NCBI RefSeq assembly: GCF_052857255.1
Contig: NC_135497.1
Coordinates: 552,296,113-552,360,112, forward strand
Direction: 5' to 3'
From: Amblyomma americanum
Lineage: Eukaryota; Arthropoda; Arachnida; Ixodida; Ixodidae
Length of the DNA stretch: 64,000 bases
This document shows positions 46,901 to 58,346 of this stretch, piece after piece; the first letter of the stretch is position 1; each line of letters opens with the position of its first letter. Position numbers and translations under genes: made by a program. The notes beneath the pieces are model-generated. The model worked only from the letters and a program-made list of their open reading frames with translations, made no database searches and was not told where the DNA came from.

Positions 46901-47142
46901 CGGCTGCGTTTTTATGGAGCAAAACGCTATGGCGCCCGTGTGCTGTGCGATGTCAGTGCACGGTAAAGATCCCCAGGTCTTCGAAATTATTCCGGAGACC
47001 TCCACTACGGCACCTCTCTCTTCCTTTCTTCTTTCTCTCCCTCCTTTATCCCTTCCTCTACGGCGCGGTTCAGGTGTCCAACGACATATGAGACAGATAC
47101 TGCGCCATTTCCTTTCCCCCAAACCAATTATTATTATTATTA
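46901..47142 (+). mobile_element. Ruka-like SINE lacking its tRNA head
   Basis: Starts in the central domain (GGCTGCGTTTTTATGGAGC) and runs to GAGACAGATACTGCGCC and (ATT)n. Its tail directly abuts an inverted copy. Confidence 0.8.
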
Positions 47143-47361
47143 TAGAGGGAGTGAAAGAAGAAAGGAAGAAGAGGTGCCGTAGTGGAGGGCTCCGGAATAA
47201 TTTCGACCACCTGGGGATCTTTAACGTGCACTGACATCGCACAGTACACGGGCGCCTTAGCGTTTTTCCTCCATAAAAACGCAGCCGCCGCGGTCGGGTT
47301 CGAACCCGGGAACTCCGGATCAGTAGTCGAGCGCCCTAACCACCGAGCCACCGCGGCGGGA
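47143..47361 (-). mobile_element. Ruka-like SINE, inverted
   Basis: The minus-strand copy has a complete head (box B complement near 47297, box A near 47340, CCGCGGTGGCTCGGTGG). It stops after CTTTCACTCCCTC, so the distal 3' region and tail are missing. Confidence 0.85.
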
Positions 47362-47490
47362 CACCTTTCCCTTACGGCGCGGTTCAGGTGTCCAACGATA
47401 TATGAGACAGATACTGCGCCATTTCCTTTCCCCCCAAAACCAATTATTATTATTATTAATATTATTATTATTAATATTATTTTTATAGAC
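47362..47490 (+). mobile_element. Ruka-like SINE 3' terminal piece
   Basis: CTTTCCCTTACGGCGCGGTT, GAGACAGATACTGCGCC and a long (ATT)n/(AAT)n tail. A further diverged piece lies at about 47530-47600 (CCTTCCCTTACGGCCCGGTT). With the two copies above this makes a plus-minus-plus SINE cluster. Confidence 0.75.
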
Positions 47491-49417
47491 AGGCGTCAGT
47501 TCCTTTCCTTAAAAGCAATTGTTCACTTCATTTTCCTTCCCTTACGGCCCGGTTCGGGTTTCCTCCGAGATATGCGAGACAGGCGTTCTTTCCTTAAATT
47601 GACGAAAGGGCCATGCGTCGCGCCGAACGGACGATGGCGTTCCGTGTACCCCTCGGCAACGCTGCGACACGCTCTCACGTTCCACTCTTAAAGACGAAGC
47701 TTAAGCGTCCTCCAATTTTTGTCGCCCGCAAAGTAGCCGCCTATCAACCATGCGGCCACCTGTAAGGACAAGAGCATGAACGTGCATGTGATGGCGATTT
47801 ATACATCTGTATTGGCCATGTGCCCGGCTGCTGCCTAGGGCCACCGAGGAATACTAGGGAGCCTCAGTGGTTGATAAGGCCTGTGCCAGAGGCAGTAAGT
47901 GTGGACTGGTGATGATGCAGAGCGCGGAGATGACGCATCTCCGCGCTCTCTTTGATGGTCTAGTAAATAAAGAATATAAAAGTTTCTTATTACGTCAAGA
48001 AGACCTCAGAGTACGCCGTCTTCCCAGGCACAGCCTGGAGCCAACCTGAGCGTTCATCGAGATAGAAATCGACACCTTAACCTTTCCTTCTTTTGTTACC
48101 AGGAATGAATTCCAAGTCACTGCAACATTGTAGCGAATGATCTGGCTTATGGCATCTGCAGCGCTCTTTTGCCGAGCCTCGGAATACAGAGGTCGATGCC
48201 CCCTTTCTCAATCTGATAACCTTCACCTTCTTCTTCACCGAGAGCGCACTCATACGCCTTACCGCCCTGCTGCTTACAGCCCCCCTTAACCACAACACTG
48301 GGCGTCGATTTGGTCGCCCGCCTTGATATGATTGCAGTGGGTTCCTTGACACTCCTCACTTCTCAAGCACTCTCAGTGCACACTGCCCCTTTCTTCCTTA
48401 AGCGTGTGGCTTAAGGGCGCATCCACTCCAGCGCTAAATATGAACCTGTCTGTTTACATCCAGCTGGGTATCTCTGGAGGCAATTTCTACCGTTTACTTG
48501 TTCAACTGTACCCCGGTCTTGAGGCATCAATTCAATTATGCTTTGCTGATATCTTGGCAGGATTGTTTGCAGTCTGAGCATGATGTATGAACACCACACA
48601 AGACGAAGTTTATCGCGTACAACAAAAGAATTACATTCAGTGCGTCCCCCTAGGTGGCTTGTTTTTTTTTTATAACACCTAATAGAGCGAAGTAAGACCG
48701 CTCAGTGACGCAGACGTCTAGCGGGCTGTTGCTGCTGTTAGGAAGAAAGAAAAGTAAAGTGCACGGGCCTGCCTACTGGCTCAAGTCTAGCCACGTCCTC
48801 TGCCGCGTGCTGAAGGTAGGAGAATTAAAGGATAGAAGAGAAAAGATAGAAATAAAAGGCGCGCGCTAATATGCCCCGGGCCGATCCCGGAGGAATTGCA
48901 ATACCGGGCCGACCCATGCCAGAGTCCTTCAAGCCAAGCACTCCGCCATATTCCAAAAAAAAGTTTAATATCTTGGGCCCAAGGACCCGCAGCAGACATT
49001 AAATCAGGTATCAGATAAGAAAGTGGGTGGTGGACACCACCCGGAATTTAATTACCCCATGTCTTTGTATTCAGCGAAGAGAGCTAAAACGGCTCAGTTA
49101 GCATATGTAACATTTATTTATAGCATCCATCAGAAATGTTTTTCATTTTCATCACTGAAGCGTTCCGAAATTATTCCACCAAACTCTTCATTAAAATGAA
49201 CATCTTTTAAGCACGAAGTGTAAAAAGTTATTGGGGCACCTAAGCAATTCTCATGGTTTGTAAATGCCTATACTATACCTTAGGCACTGGGTCAGTGGAC
49301 ACCGAAGTCGCGCTGTGAGTATGCGGTGGCGTCCTGTTCCTGTCTGCTGCAGTCACGTCTTTTGACTCATGAGATGATCCCCTCACATCTCTCGCACCTC
49401 CACGGCGGCAGCGTGTC
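47491..49417. other. no gene recognised
   Basis: Contains the inverted partner (about 47683-47715) of the repeat near 11343. A minus-strand frame at 48359-48147 (RRATKSTPSVVVKGG, ECALGEEEGEG) looks somewhat protein-like but has no recognisable family. Confidence 0.35.
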
Positions 49418-49625
49418 GATGGAGGCGTAACGCATAGGCACCAGTGTGCTGTGCGCTGTGAGCGCACGTTAAAGATCCCCTGGGGGTCGAAATCATTCCG
49501 GTGCTCTAAATTACGACACCTCTCTCTTCCTTTGTTTTTTCACTCTATCCTTTATCCCTTTCGTTACGGCGCGGTTCAGGTGTCCGCCCAGATGTGAGAC
49601 AGATACTGCGCCATATCCCATCAAC
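49418..49625 (+). mobile_element. diverged Ruka-like SINE body
   Basis: Central and 3' parts are recognisable (GTGTGCTGTGCGCTGTGAGC, CGTTAAAGATCCCC, TTACGGCGCGGTTCAGGTGT, GTGAGACAGATACTGCGCC). The tRNA head is absent or unrecognisable. Confidence 0.7.
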
Positions 49626-50418
49626 AAAACTCAATTTTCTGATTTTAAATCGTGTTTATCGTTTTATGTGCGACACCTTCTTCTAAGATGACAACTTTAT
49701 TTTGATGAGTCGGGCGATGAAGCGTCAGCCACAAATTAAACGCGGACAAGACAGTTTTACCAGGAACAGCACAACGAAACGACCTTATTGGTGAGAAGCT
49801 CAGTATAAGCGCAGGCTAATTCAAGTCTAAATACGCGATCACTATCTTTTAGACGTATTAATAAACCTCGCTTTTATTTCTCCAGCAGGACGTAATAAAG
49901 TTTACTTGTGTTCGTAATCCGGTCCTTTTGTTCGCGTTTCATCTGTTGCTGTTATTAATTACCTTGCAACCAGCTCCGCAAAATAAATGTTTAATGAAGG
50001 AAGCAGTCCACTGATCTCGCTTGATGCCGGGTCGTCAACGCGCCGCCCGCGTCGTTTTGGGGTTTCGCCTGCGTGTACCCATGAACATGACTCGGCAGGG
50101 GCACGCAGACGAGGAGCGAACCCATGATGTGGCCGGTACGGAGACTGGACGGAAGACGTGAGAAGCGCATACTGGGAAGTGTTATAATTCTCATCCAGTA
50201 AACGTGGAAGGTAGACGTTGAACTGTTTCGTCCTTGGCTGTTAACCATGATATGGCAAGGAAAGTTGTTCGCGAACAGAACAACGCATCAGGTGAGCTGT
50301 ATAGAGCGGGCAGAAGCAGAGGACAAACTCGGCAGCTGTACCAGTGAAACGCCACAAAGCAGACAACCGTGATGCATGTCACGACACATGCGCGTGTTTG
50401 CAAAATGAGAGGGAGGAA

Positions 50419-50822
50419 CCCGCAGCGGTGCTTCAGTGGTTAGAACACACGGCTACTGATCCGGAGTACCCGGATTCGAACCCAACCGTGGCGGCCGCCT
50501 TTCGATGGAGGCGAAACGCTAAGGCGCCCGTTTGCTATGCGATGTCAGTGCACTTTAAAGATCCCCATGTGGTGGATGGATGGAATAAACTTTAATGTCC
50601 AACGAATAAGGTGATCTACCTACCCCCCGACACGCCGATCAGGGGTCGGGTGCCGCCGCCTCAGATGCAGGCTGGGAGTTCTTGTGTCCATGCGGCCTCT
50701 TCAGCCAATTCGAGCCCTCCACTGCGGCACCTTTTCTTCCCTTCTGTTCTTAGTCTCTCCTTTATTCATTCAATTACGGCGAGCTTCGGATGTCTGCCGA
50801 AAGGTGAGCCAGTTACTGCGCC
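50419..50822 (+). mobile_element. Ruka-like SINE split by a LINE 3' end
   Basis: The 5' half, 50419-50573, has head boxes (GTGCTTCAGTGG and GGATTCGAACCC) and a centre ending CCCCATGTGGT. The 3' half resumes at about 50706 (AATTCGAGCCCTCC), runs through ATTACGGCGAGCTTCGG and ends near GTTACTGCGCC. The break falls where an intact copy reads GGTGGTCGAAATT, so the element was interrupted after insertion. Confidence 0.7.
50574..50705 (-). mobile_element. LINE 3' terminus inside the SINE
   Basis: On the minus strand it ends GACATTAAAGTTTATTCCAT followed by CC(ATCC)n. This is typical of the 3' end of an I-group LINE with an ATCC-type tail. It is only about 130 bp, strongly 5'-truncated, with no coding. 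Confidence 0.5.
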
Positions 50823-50834
50823 AAAAGACAGACC

Positions 50835-52490
50835 AAACAGGTGGCTGCACTAATCAACCGAATGGCAGCACGCAATCATGGGCTGTCTGAACACGAGACC
50901 CTCAATATGACAAATGCATTAATCATCTGCCGCATTAAATACCGCCTCCCATACCACATACTCACTCAGCGCAAAACACAGCAGGCAGACATCCTAATAC
51001 GCACGGCTGTCGTCTCCCCCCTACGTCTTCCACGGACGGTTAGCACGAAATGCCTCCTGGCCACTGGTACCCACAATACCGTGATCGAATTAATAGAGGC
51101 TCAACGCACCAACCAATTATTCCACCGGAGTCGCACGGAAACAGGACAATGCCAACTGAGGCAGCTCCGCCTCAATCCACCCATTCCTACCCCAACAAGT
51201 CCTACACCTTACATGATTTCTCTGCGCACGAAGGACACATATATGAGAGGCCCCTACCACGCAATATGAGCGCTAGCCTCCATCAGGGTAGGCGACAGGC
51301 TCGAGCGAGCTATTACACCAAAACACACAGCAACCGCTCCGATATCCTTTATGTCAACGTGGCAGAAAATTGGTTTTTTTGGGGGGAAAGGAAATGGCGC
51401 AGTATCTGTTTCATATATCGTTGTACACCTGAACCGCGCAGTGAGGGAAGGGATAAAGGAGGGAGTGAAAGAACAAAGGAATAAGAGGTGCCGTAGGGGA
51501 GGACTCCGGAATAATTTCGACCACCTGGGGATCATTAACGTGCACTGACATCGCACAGCACACGTGCGCCTTAGCGTTTTTCCTCCATAAAAACGCAGCC
51601 GCCGTGGTCGGGTTCGAACCCGGGAACTCCGGATCAGTAGTCGAGCGCCCTAACCACTGAGCCACCGCGGCGGGTCTGGCAGGAAATTCTCAAGTAGGAT
51701 TCTTCACGGCAGTCGCAGCCTATGAAGACGGTGCTGTGGGGACCGCCGCCACTATCCGAACTAATTCACCTGCAGAGGCGGAAGGAGCCGCCATCGCACT
51801 TGCGCTGGCCGACTCCACCATTGACAAAAACTAACCGAATTTTGCACAGATTCCCAGGCCGCATACCGCCACTACCTAAAGGGCATGGCGACGCAGGCCA
51901 CACACCGTATTCTTGCCACAGCTACTTCTCTCGACCGAACGGTTACTAAGTCGTAGATCCCTGGGCATGCCTCGATCCCCGGTAATAAACGCCTTCATGC
52001 GCTGACCCGAGAACTCTATTCCCGGACCCTGGGCGATCGGGCACCCAACACTGCGCCAGAGGCCCCATCGTTCCTTTATGCATATCATGAAATCACCGCA
52101 TTCTGCAAACTCAGCCGCATTACATTACCCCCCCCCCCCCCCCCCCCCCACAGAACTTTGTCGCCCTTATCCAGCGCCACAAGGCGACAATTGCAGACGG
52201 GCTGCTTTATTTCACCCTGCCGTCTCTCATGCTTTCACCCAACCTTTCCTCCTCATTGTAACACCGGTGGCGTGCCCAGATCCACACTTTTCCACTACCT
52301 TTGGGAACCTCCTTCCCCACAGGCAGTACCCCCCTTCCCCAATCCCACTCATTCTTCCTGGGAGGCTGCTTTACGAACCGCTCAGCCCGCCGGCCAGAAA
52401 TGGCTCGTGGATCAGGCCTTATGTGAGGCACAAGCCCGTGGATTTATCTACCACCCTGGAAGATTTTTGCTTTCCTTTTTTCTATTAAAA
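50835..52490 (+). mobile_element. I-group LINE ORF2, 3' half
   Basis: Plus strand. Post-RT region at 50841-51260 (LSEHETLNMTNALIICRIKY, LPYHIL, QQADILIRTA, STKCLLATGTHNT, ELIEAQRTNQL). After a nested SINE, RNase H pieces follow at 51690-52075: GGAAIAL-type scraps, DSQAAYRHYLKG in another frame, and IPGHASIPGNKRLHALTREL (the GHAGI.GNE-type motif). The C-terminal end at 52240-52450 is WEAALRTAQPAGQKWLVDQA. A TTCC-rich tail lies near 52495-52525. Several frameshifts and a 22-C run at 52128-52149 interrupt it. Same broad clade as 16200-18490 but better preserved. Confidence 0.75.
51372..51676 (-). mobile_element. Ruka-like SINE nested in the LINE
   Basis: A full-length minus-strand copy with head boxes near 51610-51655 and a terminal region near 51385-51440. 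Target duplication TGGCAGAAAATT (51360-51371) and TGGCAGGAAATT (51677-51688), 11 of 12 matching. The insertion lies in the LINE between its post-RT and RNase H regions. Confidence 0.9.
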
Positions 52491-52739
52491 GTTGTTTCCT
52501 TCCTTCCTTCCTTACTTCCTCTAAAAGCCATAACAATATTAATTGTTTTTTTTGGGGGGGGAGGAAATGGGTAATGTCTAATGTGTAATGTCTAAGTGAC
52601 GAAAGAGCTGAGCGGATCTATATGTGTGTTTACTATGTGTTATTATTCGAAGTGCTCTTTTTTGTAAAATTACTATTTGATTTAAGTACGTGTTATACGT
52701 AAGTCCCCAGGACTCACACAGTAAGTCATATTGTTTTGA

Positions 52740-53745
52740 AAAAGGCAACTATACAAAATTGTTTAATGCGCGAAGCGAGAAGAACTTTCTAGCTTTTATT
52801 AGGACAAAGCAAGCCCGTCTCAATTTGCTGCTTACTCGAATTGTGTGAGTATTAATATTGAAAACTGCATCTAGTGTTGCACAAAGATATACCTGTTGAT
52901 CGATTCGTTCGAGGGGGTTTGCGCCTATTCGTAACTCATTTAAGCTATATGAATTTTTATATGGACTAGACAACACAATGTATTTAGTCTTTGAGGTGCG
53001 TATTGTTAATTTATTTTGTAACACATTGCTTGTGAACAGAAAGATAGCTTTCGAAAAACTGCTTCGCTTGACCTCTGAATCCATACCGATGTAAATTTGA
53101 TAGTAGTATATCATAGTTCAAGGTATCAAACGCTTTTTTAATATCAACAAAAATGCCAACTACATACTCTTTGTTATTAAATGCTTTGTTGATGAATTTA
53201 CTTAAACAGTGTACAGCCGAGGAAGTAGATCTGTTTTTTCCTAAAACCGTGCTGGTTGTCTACTAGTACGTTATATTTATCTACAAAAAGGGTAAAACGT
53301 TTCATCAATAACTTCTCAAATACTGTGTTAAGGGCACTAAGTATTGATATTGGACGGTAGTTCTGGATGTCATCCTTACTACCGGACATGTATATTGGTG
53401 TGACTTGCGCTATTTTAAATGCGTCTGGATATGTGGTCATGTAGAAGGATACAATAAATAATTTTTCTAAATGCCCATTCAGTTCCTCAATGTGCTGTTT
53501 AATGACGAATAAGGGGATCTTATCTTTACCTGGTGTTCAGCCTCCAGTCGTTGTTTTAACGGCAGAAATGATTTTATCATGAGTAATGTCATCAAAAACA
53601 AAAGAATTAAGTACAGGAGCTGGGAGCTCGGGGGCTTCGTGCATACTTAGCTGTTTCGCAAGAGTTGGGCATATACTACAAAAGTATTAATTAAAGTCTT
53701 CCGCAAGGCTTTAAGTTCAGCAGTTGTTAAACAGCACCTAATTTT
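52740..53745 (-). mobile_element. CR1/Jockey-like LINE RT, decayed
   Basis: Minus strand from about 53700: PELPAPVLNSFVFDDITHDK, TPGKDKIPLFVIKQHI, then YPDAFKIAQVTPIY and NYRPISILSALNTVFEKLL, with DNQHGFRK. A following frame gives motif A VGIFVDIKKAFDTLNYDILL and HRYGFRGQAKQF. Degraded pieces follow to about 52750 (FSLRALNNF). NYRPIS.L, HGFR and F.DI.KAFD are the non-LTR RT blocks 1-3. The YxDD block is not recognisable. Truncated at both ends. Confidence 0.75.
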
Positions 53746-53830
53746 TTTTTATCAAGCTGAGGCTCAGCTAGAACACGTAGTCAGCCAGCAGCCGCTTCGC
53801 AGCTTTGGAGCCCAGGCGCAGCGACTCGGT

Positions 53831-55279
53831 ACTAAATGAAGGAACAGCGCACGAAAGGCGGGACTGAGAAAGAGACAAACACAGCGCTGACTTACGACTG
53901 AAAGGCTTTATTGCTCGCACGCAATAAATAGGCGAAAAGGAGCACAGTCAAAAGAAGAACCGCATCAGTGATGATTGTCAAAGAACACAACAAAAAAGCA
54001 CACAATCACAACCTACACAAGCGAACGCAACTGTTAAGATAGTCAATTTCTTTTTGTGTTAGCGCAAGGGAAGGTTTGCTGACGCAGTTGTCAAGTCCCC
54101 GGTGAATTAAAAGAACTTCCACGATTTCCCGCGTACGTTGGTCCTTATGTTTATACAGTGTTTTAGTACGGCCGAAAAAATGAGTGCATTTACAGGATAG
54201 CCAATGTATAACCAAACTGCCTTTGGGGGGTGGTTTTAGGGAGCATTTATGCTAACTTAGGCGATCATTAAGGCAGCGCCCTGTTTGGCCAAAATAAAAT
54301 CATCCAGAGGATAGCTCTATCTTATAGACATTTTTACGGCACTGCACATAGGGTGATTCGTGATTTTTTCCGCATTCGGCAGGGGGAGGTCCTTCACGGT
54401 TTACAGTTTTACACAAGCGCTGCAGTTTGTTCGGGGCAGAAAAGATGACTCTGACACCTGCTTTTCCAGCAGTTCTTTTCAGGTTATGTGATACCTTGTG
54501 CACATAAGGTATCACCGCGTAGTTTCGGTTTACTGCTGCAAGCGAACTCGTTGTTTTTGTTCTGAATTCGGCAAGAATTTTCTCCACTACAGCACGCAGG
54601 ATGTGGTCTGGAAAGCCGGCTTTTTCAGCCTCATGATCTGGCTTCTGAAGCTAGATTGCATTTGATGGCAACAAGACCTGGAAATGGAATTTTTGAGGGC
54701 GGCTGTCGCGACGCCTCGTTTTACTATTTTTGAATGAAAGTTTGAGTAAGATAGAAGCCCTTTTTGTGCTCGGGGTAAGTAGCGCCAGCATACCCCTTCG
54801 TCGCACATCATTATCTGTAGGTCCAGAAAGCGAATGCCGTCATGATCTGGAACTTCCATCGTTTGTTGAAATGGTTTTAGATTAGATCTGAACAATGTGA
54901 GGATGTCACTGGCTTGATCTGCAACACTGTGGGCGCTCCTTAATCTAAAAATCACCAGAAAGTCATCAACGTAGCGGAACACACGTACCACTGAAGATCC
55001 AAGTAAAGCTTTTTGCAAATGTTGGTCTATGGAAGCTAGTAGACAGTCACTGAGGAACGGAGCGAGACCCGAGCCTATAGAGACGCCCTCCTTCTGGATA
55101 AAGTGGCTGCCGTTGAAAGACACGACTGTCGAGCGCAGATATAGATCTAGTACATCAAGGAGGCCGGCAACGTCAATTCCGCAGTGGTTTTGGAATTTGG
55201 TGGCACCGTACAGGTGAATCGCTTGATTCACGGCAATGTGCACGGCATCTTGAGGGAGGGAATAGAACATGTCCTTGAT
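53831..55279 (-). pseudogene. PLE C, downstream part (split by PLE B)
   Basis: On the minus strand it continues from motif A: DMFYSLPQDAVHIAVNQAI, GVSIGSGLAPFLSDCLL, RYVDDFLVIFR and FLDLQIMM. A one-base frameshift near 54640 leads to KILAEFRTKT, IPYVHKVSHNLKR, FSAPNKL, then a GIY-YIG start VYKIELSSG, TGA (54302-54300) and FYFGQTGRCLNDRL. A TAG follows, then the catalytic-Glu region EIVEVLLIHRG. Terminal region: AATAAA twice near 53930-53900, AGTCAGCGCTGTGTTTGTC, ending near 53831. Upstream coding lies beyond the insertion, at 58347-58655. Confidence 0.85.
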
Positions 55280-58200
55280 AATGCGATACAGCGCGAATAA
55301 AGACAGGGACGAAGCGAGACAAGACACCACAGCGCTGACTTCAACTGAATTTTTATTGCGGAAAGGGGATATTTATACAGGAAATGGAAGGGAACGCATG
55401 ATGCCGCTACTGCTGAAATTGATACGCGGGATAAGATATTTAAAGGCGAAAAGAAGAGGCTGCAACAGCGCACAAGGGTGACTGCTAATAACAAACAACA
55501 ACGCAGTGCAAGTCAATGAGAACGATAAGACAAGGCACCGGCATTTTGCAACAAAAACACAAAAACAAGAGCCAAAGGGCCTTAAACCGCAGTACAAGGC
55601 GAGGAATGAAACTAGGGAGCAAAAAGCAGGGCACTAACAATTTGCTAGGGGAAAAGAAAGTGAAAAAAGGGTAAAAAAGAATTGCAGGGCCAAAAGGGGC
55701 AAATATGAGGCTGCTCATGACATGGCGGCAAACACACCTGAAAACTACTAAGAGCCAAAAGGTTCTAAAATCGCTGAAAATCAAAACCGAATGAAGAAAT
55801 CACCTAGATGACATGTGGCTCAAATAATCTACTTCTCGTTTCGTCAGGGCGATCGAGGGAGAGCTGACACAGTCCTCTCCTAGTTTCAAGATGTGCAATG
55901 CCTCCATGATTTCGCGAGTGCTTTGATGGGCATTTTTATCTAGAACAGTGCAATCTTGAAACAACGGCTTGCAAGGGCGAGACGGACACTTCATTCAATG
56001 CACTCCCAGGTTCCTCTTTGCTGTGTTGCTGACGTCATTAGAGTGCTCCATCAGTCGCTCATTAAGGCACCGACCAGTTTGGCCTATGTAAGCCCTGCCA
56101 CAACTCAAAAGAATTTTATACACGACACCGACTTTGTAGGATACAAACGGTGAACGGTGTTTGACCGGGCAGGCTGGTTTACGCTCTGCAGGGGCGTTTG
56201 CTCTGTGGCAGAGCTTGGAGAGCTTGTCGGGAGCCGAAAACACCACTCTAAGATCAGCCCGCTGGCCTATTCTCTTCAACCGGTGAGACACCGCGTGCAG
56301 GTAAGGAATCACAACAACCTTGTTGTGCTTGTCTGGAACCGCAACTTCGCGTATTCCTCCCTTAAGCTTCTTCAGGAGGCCTTCTGAGATGAGAAGTGTC
56401 TTAGGGTAGCCTGCTCTTTCCAACCTAGAAGACTGTTTGTTAAAGCTGTCACCCATAGAGTGCAGACAAGATTTCTTTAGAGCATTAGTAAAACACAGGT
56501 TCGCGATGCCGCGCTTAACAATCTTAGAGTGGGCAGAACTATAAGGAAGCAGGGACTTGCCACCTCTCGGCTCATACCGCCAGCATAAGTGTCTTTCTGC
56601 TAGAGAAAGCCTTAAATCAAGGAAGCGTAGTCACCCACTCTCAGGTGTCTCATGTGTCAACATGAGAGGTGACAGGCACTGCTCAAAGGAGGAGAGAACA
56701 CGAGAAACAGTACATGGAAAGGAGCAAACATTGTCAGCAAGTAAGACTAAGTAGTCGTCTACAAATCTAAAAACTTTTGTGACAACTGAAGGGAGTCGTT
56801 CAGCGAGCAGTCGGTCATGATGGGCAAGGTAGATGTCACTGAGGATGGGAGCAATGCATGAGCCAATGCACACACCGCTTTTCTGAATGTAACTGCTCTC
56901 GCCCCATTTAACAAAAGTGGAATTAAGATAGACCGTCAACAATTCTAAGAAGCCACCTACCGACATACCGGAAGAATTTTGAAATGCAACCGAGCCGAAC
57001 GCATCGATGCTACTTTCAACGCAAGACAAAAGCTTGTCATGTGGCAAAGAATATTAAAAGATCTTTAATGTCAACCGAGAATGGCATGAGAGCTCTGCAG
57101 TTAGATTTCAGGAAGTCAAGAACTTTACTCGAGTCCTTCAGAAGGAAGGGATCGTCAAGTGCCAGAACCTTGAGCCTAGACTGAAGGAATTGCCCCAAAG
57201 CTTTCTGCCAAGTGCCATTCTCAGTGACAATTACCCTCAATGGGCAGTCTGCTTTATGCGTCTTCGCTGTGAAGAATATGTCCAGACCGGCCTTGCCAGC
57301 AGCATTTATGCTTGTAACAAGTTGTTCTAGATTTAAGCGGCTGCAGATTTGCTTAGCTTTTGATTTTATCCTTGACAAAGATACCCTTTCACGCCGCTCG
57401 AAGACTGATTCCAAAGCATCAACAGCTTTTGTGCCAAACATGTCTTTGGGCAGGACCAGGAAACCACCTTCTTTGTCAGCTGCTAATAACGAAAGATCAT
57501 GGCTTCTTAAGTAAGAGACGACATGATTGAAGGGCCTAGTTTTGTCCTTCAATTTGTGGCGAGACAACACGTCAACTCCTTCAGACAGGCAGCTAGCGAA
57601 ATCAGAGTCCTGAGGCAAGCCCAGTAGATCCGGTGGCGACTTCTTGGGTTCCACGGCGAATTTCGGACCTAGGCTGAGAACACGAGCCACTTTGTCCGGG
57701 AGCACCACATCTCCAAGGGTGTGCACTCGATTGCTGTGACTTGAGCGCTGTTTCGGTGAGATGGCACGAAGGTAGCAAAGCTCATGTTGCCATAAGGCTT
57801 CAGCAGTTCTGTCAGCAAGCGCGGAAAGCTCACGCCACTTCATCCTGGCCCTTGGGAACCTGTCGAGGCGATGAAGCTGCAGGTACAGTGCTTCTCGGAA
57901 AAAGCGTGCTTGGCGCTGCCTCTCTGACCGTAGGATCTTCATGATTCTTATGCCATGATGGAGCGAGGGCTGGAAACCTGCCAGGAGGGTCTTAATCGCG
58001 CCAGGAAGCAGCTTGACACGGATGCAAAAGGCGAGAAAGCGGGCGCGACAGACAGCAGTAGCGAAGAGGGCAATGAGGCAGGAAGGTTCAGCAGAGAAAC
58101 ACATGAAAGGGCCCGAGGAACTAGAAATATAACATGCAAGAGTGGCAGATCGGGCTAGTTGGTAATTTTCCATAATGCGATACAGCATTATGTATAATGC

Positions 58201-58346
58201 TGCATTTCCTGTATAAATATCCCCTTTCCGCAATAAAAATTCAGTTGAAGTCAGCGCTGTGGTGTCTTGTCTCGCTTCGTCCCCGTCTTTATTCGCGCTG
58301 TATCGCATTATGGAAAATTACCAACTAGCCCGATCTGCCACTCTTG
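55280..58346 (-). mobile_element. complete PLE B inserted into PLE C
   Basis: CATGTCCTTGAT occurs at 55268-55279 and 58347-58358 on either side of a 3067-bp element. Its two ends carry about 107 bp in inverted orientation (55280-55387 and about 58193-58303). The 58347 side additionally has a 51-bp perfect inverted repeat, 58136-58186 against 58297-58347, which includes the family's start codon. The duplication is 11 or 12 bp, as the outermost C may belong to either. Same family as copy A. Confidence 0.88.
55800..58173 (-). pseudogene. PLE B reverse transcriptase / GIY-YIG ORF
   Basis: ATG at 58173 gives MENYQLARSATLACYISSSS, GPFMC, CRARFLAFCIRVK and GFQPSLHHG. Then AADKEGGFLVLPK, TAKTHKADCPLR, ENGTW, LDDPFLLK and motif A SVDIKDL, where a one-base shift near 57047 occurs (A has the intact DIKDLYYSLP). 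Next GVCIGSCIAPILSDIYL and RFVDDYLVLL, an in-frame TGA at 56633-56631, then FLDLRL, IPYLHAVSHRLKR and FSAPDKL. The GIY-YIG region VVYKILLSCGRAYIGQTGRC, NERLMEH precedes another TGA at 55997-55995, then the Glu region EIMEALHILK. The intact-length equivalent is about 790 codons. Three lesions in all. Confidence 0.88.

Noticed and set aside
55994..58308. start of the PLE B protein at the earlier in-frame ATG near 58308
   Set aside because: That ATG lies in the inverted terminal repeat outside the conserved protein. The ATG at 58173 aligns with the starts in D and E (MNQLA/T).
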